Below, piece by piece: positions 1-6,430 of a stretch of 13,804 nt of DNA. The stretch is from Bacillota bacterium. GTDB lineage: Bacteria > Bacillota > Bacilli > Paenibacillales > NBRC-103111. Every line of letters starts with the position of its first letter. Within the stretch, counting starts at the first letter, position 1. The translations under genes were made by a program, and so were the position numbers. The DNA is taken from contig JAEWAA010000227.1 in the NCBI GenBank assembly GCA_023391955.1, forward strand, positions 1 to 13,804. Reading direction: 5' to 3'. A model generated the notes under the pieces. That model was not told where the DNA came from and did no database searches. It saw only the letters and a list, made by a program, of their open reading frames with translations.

Positions 1-117
1 CATAATGCCCACAAATTCGCCCTTGCGCACCTTCAGGTCGATGCCCTTGAGCACTTCTTGGCGGTTCAGCTTATTGCCGTAGGTTTTGTAAATATTGGAG
101 GCTTCCAGAATCGTCAT
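1..117 (-). CDS. bceA: BceA-type ABC transporter ATP-binding protein, N-terminal part (cut by window edge)
   Basis: Only the first 39 codons are present; the gene runs off the left edge. The visible protein begins MTILEASNIYKTYGN and continues into VLKGIDLKVRKGEFVGIM, the usual opening of a MacB/BceA-type ATPase, with the Tyr of YKTYG as A-loop aromatic and the strand leading to Walker A. Walker A itself lies outside the window. The start is supported by a good ribosome binding site (AAAGGAGTG on the minus strand, about 127-135). It follows bceR and bceS on the same strand after a 97-nt gap, the order of BceRS-BceAB detoxification modules. In these systems the ATPase works with the large permease BceB to release cell-wall-active peptides such as bacitracin from their lipid targets and to signal to BceS. 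The symbol rests on gene order and this short N-terminus; the peptide specificity cannot be read here. Confidence 0.82.
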   Translation of the reverse strand, partial: MTILEASNIYKTYGNKLNRQEVLKGIDLKVRKGEFVGIM

Positions 118-143
118 ATTTGCTTCACTCCTTTGATACCTCC

Positions 144-149
144 ATCATA
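144..149 (-). promoter_or_regulatory. Candidate -10 element of the bceA promoter
   Basis: On the minus strand the sequence TATGAT lies here, about 27 nt upstream of the bceA start codon and about 50 nt downstream of the proposed BceR operator. No good -35 hexamer is found 16-18 nt upstream, as expected of an activator-dependent promoter. The call is an inference from position and similarity to TATAAT. Confidence 0.4.
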
Positions 150-198
150 AGTCAGGGGACCGGGCTTTTTCCTGCGTTTCGCCGAACAAAAGAAAGGA

Positions 199-222
199 GC
201 ATGTGACATTCTTGTCACATGC
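199..222 (-). promoter_or_regulatory. Probable BceR operator (inverted repeat upstream of bceA)
   Basis: Perfect 10-bp inverted repeat with arms GCATGTGACA and TGTCACATGC around a 4-nt centre. It lies 82-105 bp upstream of the bceA start and includes the bceS stop codon (215-217). As remembered, the inverted repeat needed for BceR control of B. subtilis bceA has the same GTGAC, 4-5 nt, TGTCACATGCT core at nearly the same distance from bceA. A short hairpin attenuator is the alternative, but no uninterrupted T-run follows on the minus strand (only CTCCTTTCTTTTG). Confidence 0.72.
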
Positions 223-1225
223 CCGCAAGACGGACCAAATCGTTCTCCCGGGGGAACACCAGCGTAAAGGCGCTGCCTTCGCCGGGCACGGATTCCGCTT
301 TGATGATGATGAGAAGGGATTGTGCCGCCTGTTGGGCCAGATAAAGCCCCATGCCGGTGGCGCTGCTCCCATCCTGCCGGTTGCGGGTGGAGGTGAAGCC
401 TTTATCGAAGATCCGCGGCAGATCCTTGGGCTCGATTCCCCGGCCGCGGTCGCGGACGGTCAGGAGCACATGGTCAGCCTGCTTTTCGCTGGTGATGGAA
501 ATATCTGTGCCGGGCCCGCTGTATTTGACTGCGTTGCTGAGCAGCTGCCGCAGGATGAAGCCCAGCCACTTGGCATCGGTCAGGGTCTCTTCCGCACCTA
601 GGTTCAGGTCGAAGCCGATCCCCTTGGGGATGCACCAGGATCTGAGATCGCGGATTTCCTTGTTGAGCACCGGCCCCAGTTGGACCGTTTCAATGTAGAG
701 GTCGTTCTTCAGAAAAGGCAGACGCTTGCGGTGCAGCTCCTGGTCCAGCAGCAGGTGGATCCGCAGCCATTCCTGCTGGAGCTGGTTCTTCAGAGGTTCG
801 TCGGTTACCCGGCCCAGCATCAGATGCATGGCGGAGAGGGGGGTCTTCACCTCGTGAATCCAGGAGAGCAGGTCATTCTTCTCCTGCTCCAGGAGATGGG
901 CGTTGGATGCGGACTCCCGGCGGCTGCCTTCGGTCTGGTCCAGCACCGCCTCCCGGACGATTGCCTCGAAGGGGGTTGCCGCTTCCGGAAGCGCACGGGT
1001 ATCATACAGGTGCTCCCCGGTACCCAGCTTCTGGTAGAAGCGGGTTTCGCGGAAGTACCGCCAGCACACAAAAACGGCGCACAGCGCTGCATTCAGCCCC
1101 GCCAGATAAAGGGCCGGCAGGAGGGCGATGGACGGATCCACATAAGCCACGAACAGCAGCAACAGCTCCATTGCCAAGAGGAGCAGGAGCCAGCTGCGGC
1201 GCTCCTTCAGGTAGCGGCGGATCAT
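215..1225 (-). CDS. bceS: BceS-type intramembrane-sensing histidine kinase
   Basis: A 336-residue sensor kinase of the short-sensor BceS type. Two membrane helices (about residues 12-29 and 33-54) are joined by only a few residues, so there is no extracellular sensor domain; in this family the stimulus comes from the partner BceAB transporter. The cytoplasmic part carries the H-box with phospho-acceptor His124 (WIHEVKTPL), the N-box at Asn231 (LLSNAVKY), the G1 box (DRGRG, 259-263), the F-box (RIFDKGF, from 271) and the G2 box (GMGL, 291-294), so all catalytic motifs are intact. The length matches the family. Its start overlaps the bceR stop by four bases (ATGA), implying translational coupling. 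Its predicted role is to phosphorylate the neighbouring response regulator when peptide antibiotics are being handled. The stop codon lies inside the putative BceR operator for bceA. Confidence 0.93.
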   Translation of the reverse strand: MIRRYLKERRSWLLLLLAMELLLLFVAYVDPSIALLPALYLAGLNAALCAVFVCWRYFRETRFYQKLGTGEHLYDTRALPEAATPFEAIVREAVLDQTEGSRRESASNAHLLEQEKNDLLSWIHEVKTPLSAMHLMLGRVTDEPLKNQLQQEWLRIHLLLDQELHRKRLPFLKNDLYIETVQLGPVLNKEIRDLRSWCIPKGIGFDLNLGAEETLTDAKWLGFILRQLLSNAVKYSGPGTDISITSEKQADHVLLTVRDRGRGIEPKDLPRIFDKGFTSTRNRQDGSSATGMGLYLAQQAAQSLLIIIKAESVPGEGSAFTLVFPRENDLVRLAGM

Positions 1226-1911
1226 AGGGTTCCCTCTTCCGTGGCGATGTAGCCTTGGCCCACCCGGGTTTCGATGCAGGCGTCCAGCCCCAGAGGCTCC
1301 AGCTTTTTGCGCAGCCGGTTTACGTTCACCGTCAGGGTATTGTCGCTGACAAAGTCCTCATTGTCCCACAGGGCCTGGATCATGGCCTCCCGGCTGACAA
1401 TCTGCCCCTTGTGTTCCACCAGGATGGTTAAGAGGAACATTTCGTTTTTGGTGAGGAGTACGGTGCCCTGAGGGCTGGAAACCGTGTTTTTGACCGGCTC
1501 GACGGTGGCCCCCCGCCAGGTGCGGAGTTCAGGACGGTCGCTGGTGTAATTGTAGACCCGGCGCAGAATAGCCTGGATTTTGGCCACCAGCACCTCGAAG
1601 TGGAAGGGCTTCTGGACGTAGTCATCCGCCCCTAGGGTCATAGACATGACCATGTCACTGGGGTGGTCCCGGGAGGAGAGCATCAGGATCGGGACCTTGG
1701 AATGGGCCCGGATGGTGCGGCACCAGTGGAAGCCGTCATACTGCGGCAGCTGGATATCGACTATGACCAGCTCCGGCTTCAGCGCCGCGAATTCCTCCAG
1801 CACCCGGCTGAAGTCGGTTATGCCGTGGACCTGGTACGACCATTGGGATAGCCGCTGGTGGATCTCGCCGAACAAGGCGGCATCGTCTTCAATGAGCAAT
1901 ATGTTGAACAT
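1222..1911 (-). CDS. bceR: BceR-type OmpR-family response regulator
   Basis: A 229-residue DNA-binding response regulator. The receiver domain (about 1-120) has the acidic pair near Glu8-Asp10, phospho-acceptor Asp52 (VIVDIQLPQYDG), the switch Ser79/80 (PILMLSS) and the conserved Lys101 (DDYVQKP). A C-terminal winged helix of the OmpR/PhoB type follows (about 130-225), ending in NRLRKKLEP and a GQGYIA hairpin. The start at 1911 is supported by an AGGAGG site at 1921-1926 with 9 nt spacing. It is the first gene of the bceRS pair and overlaps bceS by four bases. Family knowledge and context predict that it activates the adjacent bceAB genes through the inverted repeat at 199-222. It has a long 5' region with a dyad at 1930-1961 and repeat locus A further upstream. 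Confidence 0.94.
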   Translation of the reverse strand: MFNILLIEDDAALFGEIHQRLSQWSYQVHGITDFSRVLEEFAALKPELVIVDIQLPQYDGFHWCRTIRAHSKVPILMLSSRDHPSDMVMSMTLGADDYVQKPFHFEVLVAKIQAILRRVYNYTSDRPELRTWRGATVEPVKNTVSSPQGTVLLTKNEMFLLTILVEHKGQIVSREAMIQALWDNEDFVSDNTLTVNVNRLRKKLEPLGLDACIETRVGQGYIATEEGTL

Positions 1912-1929
1912 AGTGAAAATCCTCCTGTA

Positions 1930-1961
1930 ATACCCCGGTCCGTGCGAGGCCGGTGGGGTAT
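1930..1961 (-). promoter_or_regulatory. Dyad just upstream of the bceR ribosome binding site
   Basis: Perfect 7-bp arms ATACCCC (1930-1936) and GGGGTAT (1955-1961) enclose 18 nt that can add GG/CC pairs. On the minus strand the structure ends 3 nt before the AGGAGG of bceR, so it could fold in the leader RNA and affect ribosome access, or be an operator. No family match is recognised; function is inferred from position only. Confidence 0.3.
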
Positions 1962-2003
1962 GGAAGCGTAAGAGATGGGTATGAGCCGGGAGCCGCGTGC
2001 GAT

Positions 2004-2190
2004 TCTAACGGCGGTGAGAGCCGCTATTTGCCCCGAAATAGCGGTTTGCCAAATCTAACGGAAGCAGGAGACGCTATTTGGCCAAAACCAGGCTTACTGT
2101 GGGGTGTTTGGTCCGAATAGCGGCGCTGGCCGCCGTTAGAATGTTTGGGGCGGCGTTTTCGCGGAAATAAAGGCTTTCACCGCCGTTAGA
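2004..2190. repeat. 187-bp near-palindromic element, locus A (four 27-bp units, F-F-R-R)
   Basis: Four copies of a 27-bp unit lie at 2004-2030 and 2054-2080 (forward) and at 2114-2140 and 2164-2190 (reverse complement). The forward unit starts TCTAACGG, then CGG or AAG, and ends near GCCGCTATTTG. Start-to-start distances are 50, 60 and 50 bp. The outer pair (first and fourth units) matches at 23 of 27 positions when one is reverse-complemented, so the whole element could form a long interrupted hairpin or cruciform. It fills most of the 366-bp gap between the DUF1697 gene and bceR. The same layout recurs at 12980-13166. No transposase or obvious target-site duplication is visible. Similar short TCTAACGG repeats are remembered as common between genes in Paenibacillus; the fixed 187-bp design is read directly here. 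Confidence 0.85.
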
Positions 2191-2277
2191 GCCGCTGCCC
2201 TTGGTGATTCGGGGCTGGGGCTGCGTCCGCCGCATCGGCGCGTCTCAGCCGCCCCGCCAAAGAGACAACCCGGCGCC

Positions 2278-2889
2278 TCAGCCGCCCTCTGCTTCCGCCA
2301 CCGCTGCCGCGTCCTCCATCAGCTGGTGGATTTTGCGGGTGGTGTTGACGTTGCGGACGGTCATCAGGCCGTACAGCCGGGTGCCGATCAGCTTCTGCAT
2401 CCCGCTGCGGGTGGCATTGGCCCGGTCCACCGACCAAAGCACAGCGCCCGGCGCGTAGAGCACACGGTCGATCTCCGGCTTGAACTTGAGCTCGTCCAGC
2501 ACCTCCGGCGCGTCTGCTTCGGCCCACAGGAACAGCACATCGCTGCGCATGGTGTCGTCGTTGGTCCAGGCCTCCGGCAGATGGCGGATCACCTCACGGA
2601 TATCCTTCAGGCTGCGGATCACCACCCTGATGGGCAGGTTAAATTCCCGGAGAATCACGTCCTCCAGGATCCCCGCCAGCTTGTGCTTCCGCTCCTGTTC
2701 CTGCTCCCGGGACAGGTCGCCGCTGCCTATACCATTCTCCGCCTCCCAAGAGAACACAATGTTGCCGGAATTGATATATGTGACCACCTGGCGCATGCCT
2801 GCCTGCTCAAAGGCCAGCTTCAGCCGCTTCATATCCACTTTATTATTGCCGCCGACATTGATGCCCCGCAGCAGTGCAACGTAAACCAT
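2278..2889 (-). CDS. DUF1697 domain-containing protein
   Basis: A 203-residue protein of the DUF1697 family, recognised from its N-terminus MVYVALLRGINVGGNNKVDM followed by the VTYINSGNIVF segment typical of the family. No biochemical role is established for these proteins. An in-frame ATG lies 10 codons upstream (2919), but the start at 2889 is preferred because AAAAGGAGTG ends a few bases before it and the conserved family sequence begins there. No signal peptide or membrane segment is seen. The C-terminus is Ala/Glu-rich (AAAVAEAEGG). The gene stands alone: the AraC-type gene at 3065 is divergent, and 366 bp separate its stop from bceR on the same strand. No clear intrinsic terminator follows it; repeat locus A lies just downstream. 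Confidence 0.88.
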   Translation of the reverse strand: MVYVALLRGINVGGNNKVDMKRLKLAFEQAGMRQVVTYINSGNIVFSWEAENGIGSGDLSREQEQERKHKLAGILEDVILREFNLPIRVVIRSLKDIREVIRHLPEAWTNDDTMRSDVLFLWAEADAPEVLDELKFKPEIDRVLYAPGAVLWSVDRANATRSGMQKLIGTRLYGLMTVRNVNTTRKIHQLMEDAAAVAEAEGG

Positions 2890-3064
2890 ATTGTCACTCC
2901 TTTTTTCATATCCACCCATGCTATATTGCTAGTATGCCACAAAATGGTTGTCCGTGCGGCTCGGGCCGCGTTATTTTCAGATTCAACTGACGGAATTGTG
3001 CAGAAGAAGTTGCGCAGCGCCGGCTGCGAATGGATATGATCGGTTGTGAAAGGAAGAGATGCGA

Positions 3065-3964
3065 ATGGATTGGTTGGCCAAAATGAACAGTGCCCTGGAC
3101 TATATCGAGGAAAATCTCACGGGGGAGGTGGACTATGCGGTGGCCGCAAGGAAGGCCTGCTGCTCCAGCTTCAACTTCCAGCGGATGTTCTCGTTTATTA
3201 CAGGCACATCCCTAGCGGAATATGTCCGCCGCAGGCGTCTGACCCAAGCGGGCATCGAGCTGCAGAACAGCAGCATCAAGGTGCTGGATCTGGCGGTCAA
3301 GTACGGCTATGATTCCGGCGTGGCATTTTCCCGCGCGTTCCAGGCGGTTCACGGGATAACTCCCACACAAGCCCGCGGCGCCGGGGTTACCCTGAAGGCG
3401 TATCCGCGCATCTCCTTCCAAGTCACCATCAAAGGAGTGCAGCCCATGAACTACCGGATTGAAACCAAGGAAGCCTTCCAAATGTTCGGACTTGAAGGTG
3501 TGTTCCACCCTGACAAGGAAAACGAAAGCGCCCCCCGCACCCCCCATGACCTGTGGGTGCAAAGCCAGGCCAACGGGGAATACAAGAGGCTGTTTCAGAA
3601 TGCGGGCGGCCTGCCGTCCTATGTCAGCCCGGAGCTGTGCAGGCTCCATGGGGCCTGCGGCTACCGGAAAACGGAGGGAGACACCTTTCCGTATATGTTA
3701 GGGGCATTCGTTGCCCCCGCCAGCAAAACCGAAGGCTACACTGTAGTGGACATTCCGGCTTATACCTGGGTGATTTTCCCCTCGGAGAAGGGAAGCTGGG
3801 ACAACATCGGCGATGTCATCGAAAATCTCTATAAGCGGGTGTACAGTGAATGGATGCCTACCTCCGGCTATGAGCTGTTGGAGGGGGTGGATCTGGAAAT
3901 CTACGGCGGGACAGATGGAGAAGGCTACATAGAGCTGTGGTTTCCGGTGAAAAAAAGAGGCTGA
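3065..3964 (+). CDS. AraC-family regulator with C-terminal GyrI-like effector-binding domain
   Basis: About 299 residues. The N-terminal third (1-105) is an AraC/XylS double helix-turn-helix: MDWLAKMNSALDYIEENL, an atypical first helix-turn-helix containing adjacent cysteines (KACCSSFNFQRMF), and the second helix-turn-helix with the GYDSGVAFSRAFQAVHGITP signature. The rest (about 120-299) resembles GyrI-like/AraC effector-binding domains, with the YTVVDIPAYTWVIFP strand and the C-terminal ELWFPVKK. The same N-terminal HTH plus C-terminal effector domain order is known from Rob-type regulators. An ATG at 3059 is also in frame, but the AAAGGA site at 3049-3054 is better placed (10 nt) for 3065 than for 3059 (4 nt). 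No target gene is co-directional next to it, so its regulon and ligand are unknown; the divergent DUF1697 gene is the nearest candidate target. Confidence 0.9.
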   Translation: MDWLAKMNSALDYIEENLTGEVDYAVAARKACCSSFNFQRMFSFITGTSLAEYVRRRRLTQAGIELQNSSIKVLDLAVKYGYDSGVAFSRAFQAVHGITPTQARGAGVTLKAYPRISFQVTIKGVQPMNYRIETKEAFQMFGLEGVFHPDKENESAPRTPHDLWVQSQANGEYKRLFQNAGGLPSYVSPELCRLHGACGYRKTEGDTFPYMLGAFVAPASKTEGYTVVDIPAYTWVIFPSEKGSWDNIGDVIENLYKRVYSEWMPTSGYELLEGVDLEIYGGTDGEGYIELWFPVKKRG

Positions 3965-3980
3965 CCGTCACGTTACCCCA

Positions 3981-4916
3981 TTACCCTTTTACCCCCGCCT
4001 CCGCTTCTCCGTAGGCGGGGGTTTGCGTCAGCTTCGGCTTCCGCTCCGAAATGACCAGCCCGGCCAGGGTCAGCAGAGCCCCCGCCATGGCGGTGCCGGT
4101 CAGCCGCTCATGCAGGATCAGCCAGGAGGCGGCAATGGTCACCACCGGCACCAAATAGATGTACACGCTGGTTTTGACAGCGCCCAGCACCCCTACACAC
4201 CAGTTCCACGAGGCGAAGCACAGGGCGGAGGCGAAGAAGCTCAGGAACAGCAGATTCAGCAGATTCACAGGATCGGAGAACCGCTCCGGAGCCAGATGCA
4301 TATCCATAAAGCCCAGGGCCGGAAGCATAAACACGAGCCCGTAGAAGAACACCCGCCGGGTGCAGGCGATGTTGCTGTGCCCCAGCACGCTGATTTTGCG
4401 CATGAGCACGGAATAGAAGGCCCAAAACACACAAGCCAGCACAGCCATAATGTCCCCGACAGGATTCAGCTCCAGGGCGTAGCTGCCGTTCAGCGTAATC
4501 AGCACAATCCCCAGCATGGCTACGGCGAAGCCGATGAAAAAGGGCGGGCGCAGCCCTTCCCCCTTCAGGAAGAAGTGGGCCGCCACAGCGGTGAAAAACG
4601 GCGCCACCGACACAATGATGCCGACATTGGACGTAAGGGTCAGGGTGAGTGCGATGTTTTCCAGCAGAAAATATAAGGTTACGCCGCAAAGCCCGGCGCC
4701 TGCAAACAACAGCTCCTCCCGGAGTCCGGAGGTTTTGACGAAGCGGGGATGGACTGCCAGCAGGGCCAGATAGCCCAGCGTAAACCGGAAAAACAGGATT
4801 TCAAAAGGGGAGAAGTCCCCCAAGAGCACCTTGGTGGAGATGAAGGTGGTGCCCCAGACAAAAATGGTGAAGATGGCGGCTGCATGGCCTGCCGCCGCGG
4901 CCCGTGCTTTAAACAT
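3981..4916 (-). CDS. EamA-type drug/metabolite transporter (DMT superfamily)
   Basis: A 311-residue integral membrane protein with about ten hydrophobic helices in two EamA repeats (roughly residues 10-140 and 155-290). Typical features are FVWGTTFISTKVLL in helix 1, FFRFTLGYLALL in helix 2 and the late helix LVPVVTIAASWLILHE ending at the conserved Glu. Family members export amino acids, metabolites or drugs across the cytoplasmic membrane; the substrate cannot be read here. The start at 4916 has AAGGAGG with 5 nt spacing, lying inside the last codons of the upstream AraC gene. The two reading frames overlap by 8 bp, implying translational coupling and control by that regulator, a frequent pairing in Bacillota. 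The C-terminal codons contain a GC-rich hairpin (3992-4021). Confidence 0.93.
   Translation of the reverse strand: MFKARAAAAGHAAAIFTIFVWGTTFISTKVLLGDFSPFEILFFRFTLGYLALLAVHPRFVKTSGLREELLFAGAGLCGVTLYFLLENIALTLTLTSNVGIIVSVAPFFTAVAAHFFLKGEGLRPPFFIGFAVAMLGIVLITLNGSYALELNPVGDIMAVLACVFWAFYSVLMRKISVLGHSNIACTRRVFFYGLVFMLPALGFMDMHLAPERFSDPVNLLNLLFLSFFASALCFASWNWCVGVLGAVKTSVYIYLVPVVTIAASWLILHERLTGTAMAGALLTLAGLVISERKPKLTQTPAYGEAEAGVKG
3992..4021 (+). terminator. Weak hairpin in the convergent 3' region of the GyrI-like AraC gene and the EamA gene
   Basis: Perfect 9-bp arms CCCCCGCCT (3992-4000) and AGGCGGGGG (4013-4021) surround a 12-nt loop. On the plus strand it lies 27 nt after the AraC/GyrI stop and is followed by only TTT, so it is at best a weak intrinsic terminator. 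It lies inside the last codons of the EamA gene on the other strand. Confidence 0.35.
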
Positions 4917-5766
4917 GTCTGCCTCCTTGAAGGTGGGGCTGCCGCACCGGCTCGCCGGAGAATATCCGCATATACTGCCGTGGTGTCAGTCCGATCAATT
5001 TTTTGAAGGTATGGGTAAAATGGGGCTGGTCGCTAAAGCCTGTCTGCTGCGCCGTTTCCGCCGGGGACAGCCCCTGCTCCAGCAGCTGCTTGGCCCGTCC
5101 GATCCGGATGGCCTGGAGATAGCAGTGCGGCGTAATGCCCATGGACCGGGTAAACGAACGGAGAAAATGATATTTGCTCATGCCCGCCAGGCTGCTGATC
5201 CCGTCCAAGGACACGGCCTGCTGGTAGTTGGCCTCCAGATAAGCGCAAACCTCCCTCATCCCGTCCTCCGGCTCCAGGCTGGCCTTCTCCGAAGGTAGAT
5301 CCGCCTCCTCCTGCAAAAACTGGCCGATAAACAGCAGCGCCAGCTCCTCCTTGTCCATCTCCTGTTCCCCGGCGGCAATCATCCGGTGCAGCTCGCACAA
5401 GGAAGCGGCCAGCTCGCTTTGGGCCAGGACCGGGCGTTTGAAGCGGGGCAGATAGGACCGGCCCGTAATTTCCCGGACCATCCGCTTCATGGCGTCCTCC
5501 TGGATATTGAGGCAGCGGTAGTCCAGCGCTCTGCCGTCCAGCTGCTCGCAGGAATGGACATCTCCGGGATTGAACACGGTGATATCCCCGGGGGTAATGA
5601 TGGTTTCCTCATTTTTGCAAACCAGGAGCCGCCGGCCCGCCTCGATAAATCCGATGACATAATAGTCGTGGAAATGGTTGGGGAATTTCTGCATGACCCC
5701 CTCGAACCGGTAGGCTTCGATTCCCAGCGCCGCATCATAACAAACCGTTCTTTTTTCCTTCGCCAT
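4909..5766 (-). CDS. AraC-family regulator with N-terminal cupin-like sensor domain
   Basis: About 285 residues in classic AraC layout. The N-terminal half is a cupin-like ligand-binding domain (HFHDYYVIGFIEAGRR near 31-46, GDITVFNPGDVHS near 60-72). The C-terminal 100 residues hold two helix-turn-helix units: SLDGISSLAGMSKYHFLRSF, then the second with GFSDQPHFTHTFKKLIGLTP and the closing RQYMRIF. The upstream in-frame ATG at 5814 is less likely, because GGAGG lies 9 nt before the ATG at 5766 and the protein from there (MAKEKRTVCYDAALG) resembles family N-termini. The last 8 bp overlap the EamA exporter gene, whose ribosome binding site sits in these codons; the likely job is ligand-responsive control of that exporter. 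The inducer is unknown. Confidence 0.92.
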   Translation of the reverse strand: MAKEKRTVCYDAALGIEAYRFEGVMQKFPNHFHDYYVIGFIEAGRRLLVCKNEETIITPGDITVFNPGDVHSCEQLDGRALDYRCLNIQEDAMKRMVREITGRSYLPRFKRPVLAQSELAASLCELHRMIAAGEQEMDKEELALLFIGQFLQEEADLPSEKASLEPEDGMREVCAYLEANYQQAVSLDGISSLAGMSKYHFLRSFTRSMGITPHCYLQAIRIGRAKQLLEQGLSPAETAQQTGFSDQPHFTHTFKKLIGLTPRQYMRIFSGEPVRQPHLQGGRHV

Positions 5767-5840
5767 ACTCCCTGTCCTCCGTCGCGGTAATGCTTTAGTG
5801 TAAGAATACCACAAGGCGCAATCCGAAAGATTGTAGAATC

Positions 5841-5869
5841 TTGCTCAATTGGACATAAAGCTGTATACT
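5841..5869 (+). promoter_or_regulatory. Candidate sigma-A promoter for the DUF5680/carbamoyltransferase-like operon
   Basis: TTGCTC (5841-5846) and TATACT (5864-5869) are separated by exactly 17 bp, about 60 bp upstream of the proposed DUF5680 start. The -10 matches the consensus at five of six positions; the -35 is weak. It lies in the 162-bp region between divergent starts. Confidence 0.5.
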
Positions 5870-5928
5870 GGCATAAGGGAACATATGTTTGCGGCGATAA
5901 AAAACCGATGGAAACGGGGAAATATGAT

Positions 5929-6408
5929 ATGCTTTTAGACAGAGAAGGACTGGTCCGGTTTTTGGTGGCAGCCAAGCGCCATACATACGCCGCCCAAGGG
6001 GATCGGGCTTCTGTGCCGCCTGTGCTGGCAGGCTCCAAGCAGCTGGAGTATGCAGACGGGGACTGGCTGTACCGGGATATTTATTACGGCATGGATTTTT
6101 TTGCCGGGCAGGAGGTTGTGGAGCTGGCGAAGCGTCCGGTATGGACGATGGTTTACTCCGGCGGAGTTACCATGTCCCCGGCAAGCCGGGAGCGGACGGC
6201 GGCCGTATACCGGTTCCTGAGGGAGGCCCTTATGCAGGTCAACGCCCATCAGCTTTACCGGGGGCCGGAGCGCTGGCGGGAGGGCGACTGGGAGTACCGC
6301 AACACCTGGCAGGGCGGGCTGGAGAGCTTCCGCGGATCGGAATCCATCCTGCTGGACGGGGAGTCCGTCTATGAGCTTCATTACAGCGGCGGACTGCTGC
6401 TGGACTGA
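5929..6408 (+). CDS. DUF5680 domain-containing protein
   Basis: A soluble protein of about 159 residues that resembles the DUF5680 family: an N-terminal FLVAAKRHTYAAQG segment, a central LEYADGDWLYRDIYYG motif, the WTMVYSGG strand, and the C-terminal YELHYSGGLL. The family is remembered both as a stand-alone protein and as the C-terminal part of some XRE regulators; no activity is assigned. The longest reading frame starts at 5908, but no ribosome binding site precedes that ATG. The ATG at 5929 has a weak GGGG 9 nt upstream and gives a more family-like start (MLLDREGLVRFL), so it is preferred with moderate confidence. The carbamoyltransferase-like gene follows after 22 nt, so the two are probably co-transcribed. 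Confidence 0.78.
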   Translation: MLLDREGLVRFLVAAKRHTYAAQGDRASVPPVLAGSKQLEYADGDWLYRDIYYGMDFFAGQEVVELAKRPVWTMVYSGGVTMSPASRERTAAVYRFLREALMQVNAHQLYRGPERWREGDWEYRNTWQGGLESFRGSESILLDGESVYELHYSGGLLLD

Positions 6409-6430
6409 ATAAACGAAGGGGATGATGGGC

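Noticed and set aside
2004..2080. CRISPR-like array (27-bp repeats with 23-nt spacer)
   Set aside because: Only two direct copies occur before the units invert, units are imperfect, there are no cas genes, and the same layout recurs at 12980-13166.
2956..2979. Short GCGGC/GCCGC hairpin followed by a T-rich stretch between divergent genes
   Set aside because: Stem of only 5 bp with an interrupted T tract, in a divergent intergenic region where a terminator is not expected.
2326..3039. 237-codon plus-strand open frame over the DUF1697 gene
   Set aside because: Antisense shadow of a recognisable DUF1697 gene; no convincing ribosome binding site or family resemblance.
5885..5938. 17-codon leader peptide ahead of DUF5680
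   Set aside because: The candidate promoter would start transcription at about the position of its AAGGGA site, leaving no proper ribosome binding site; the translation has no attenuator-like codon run.
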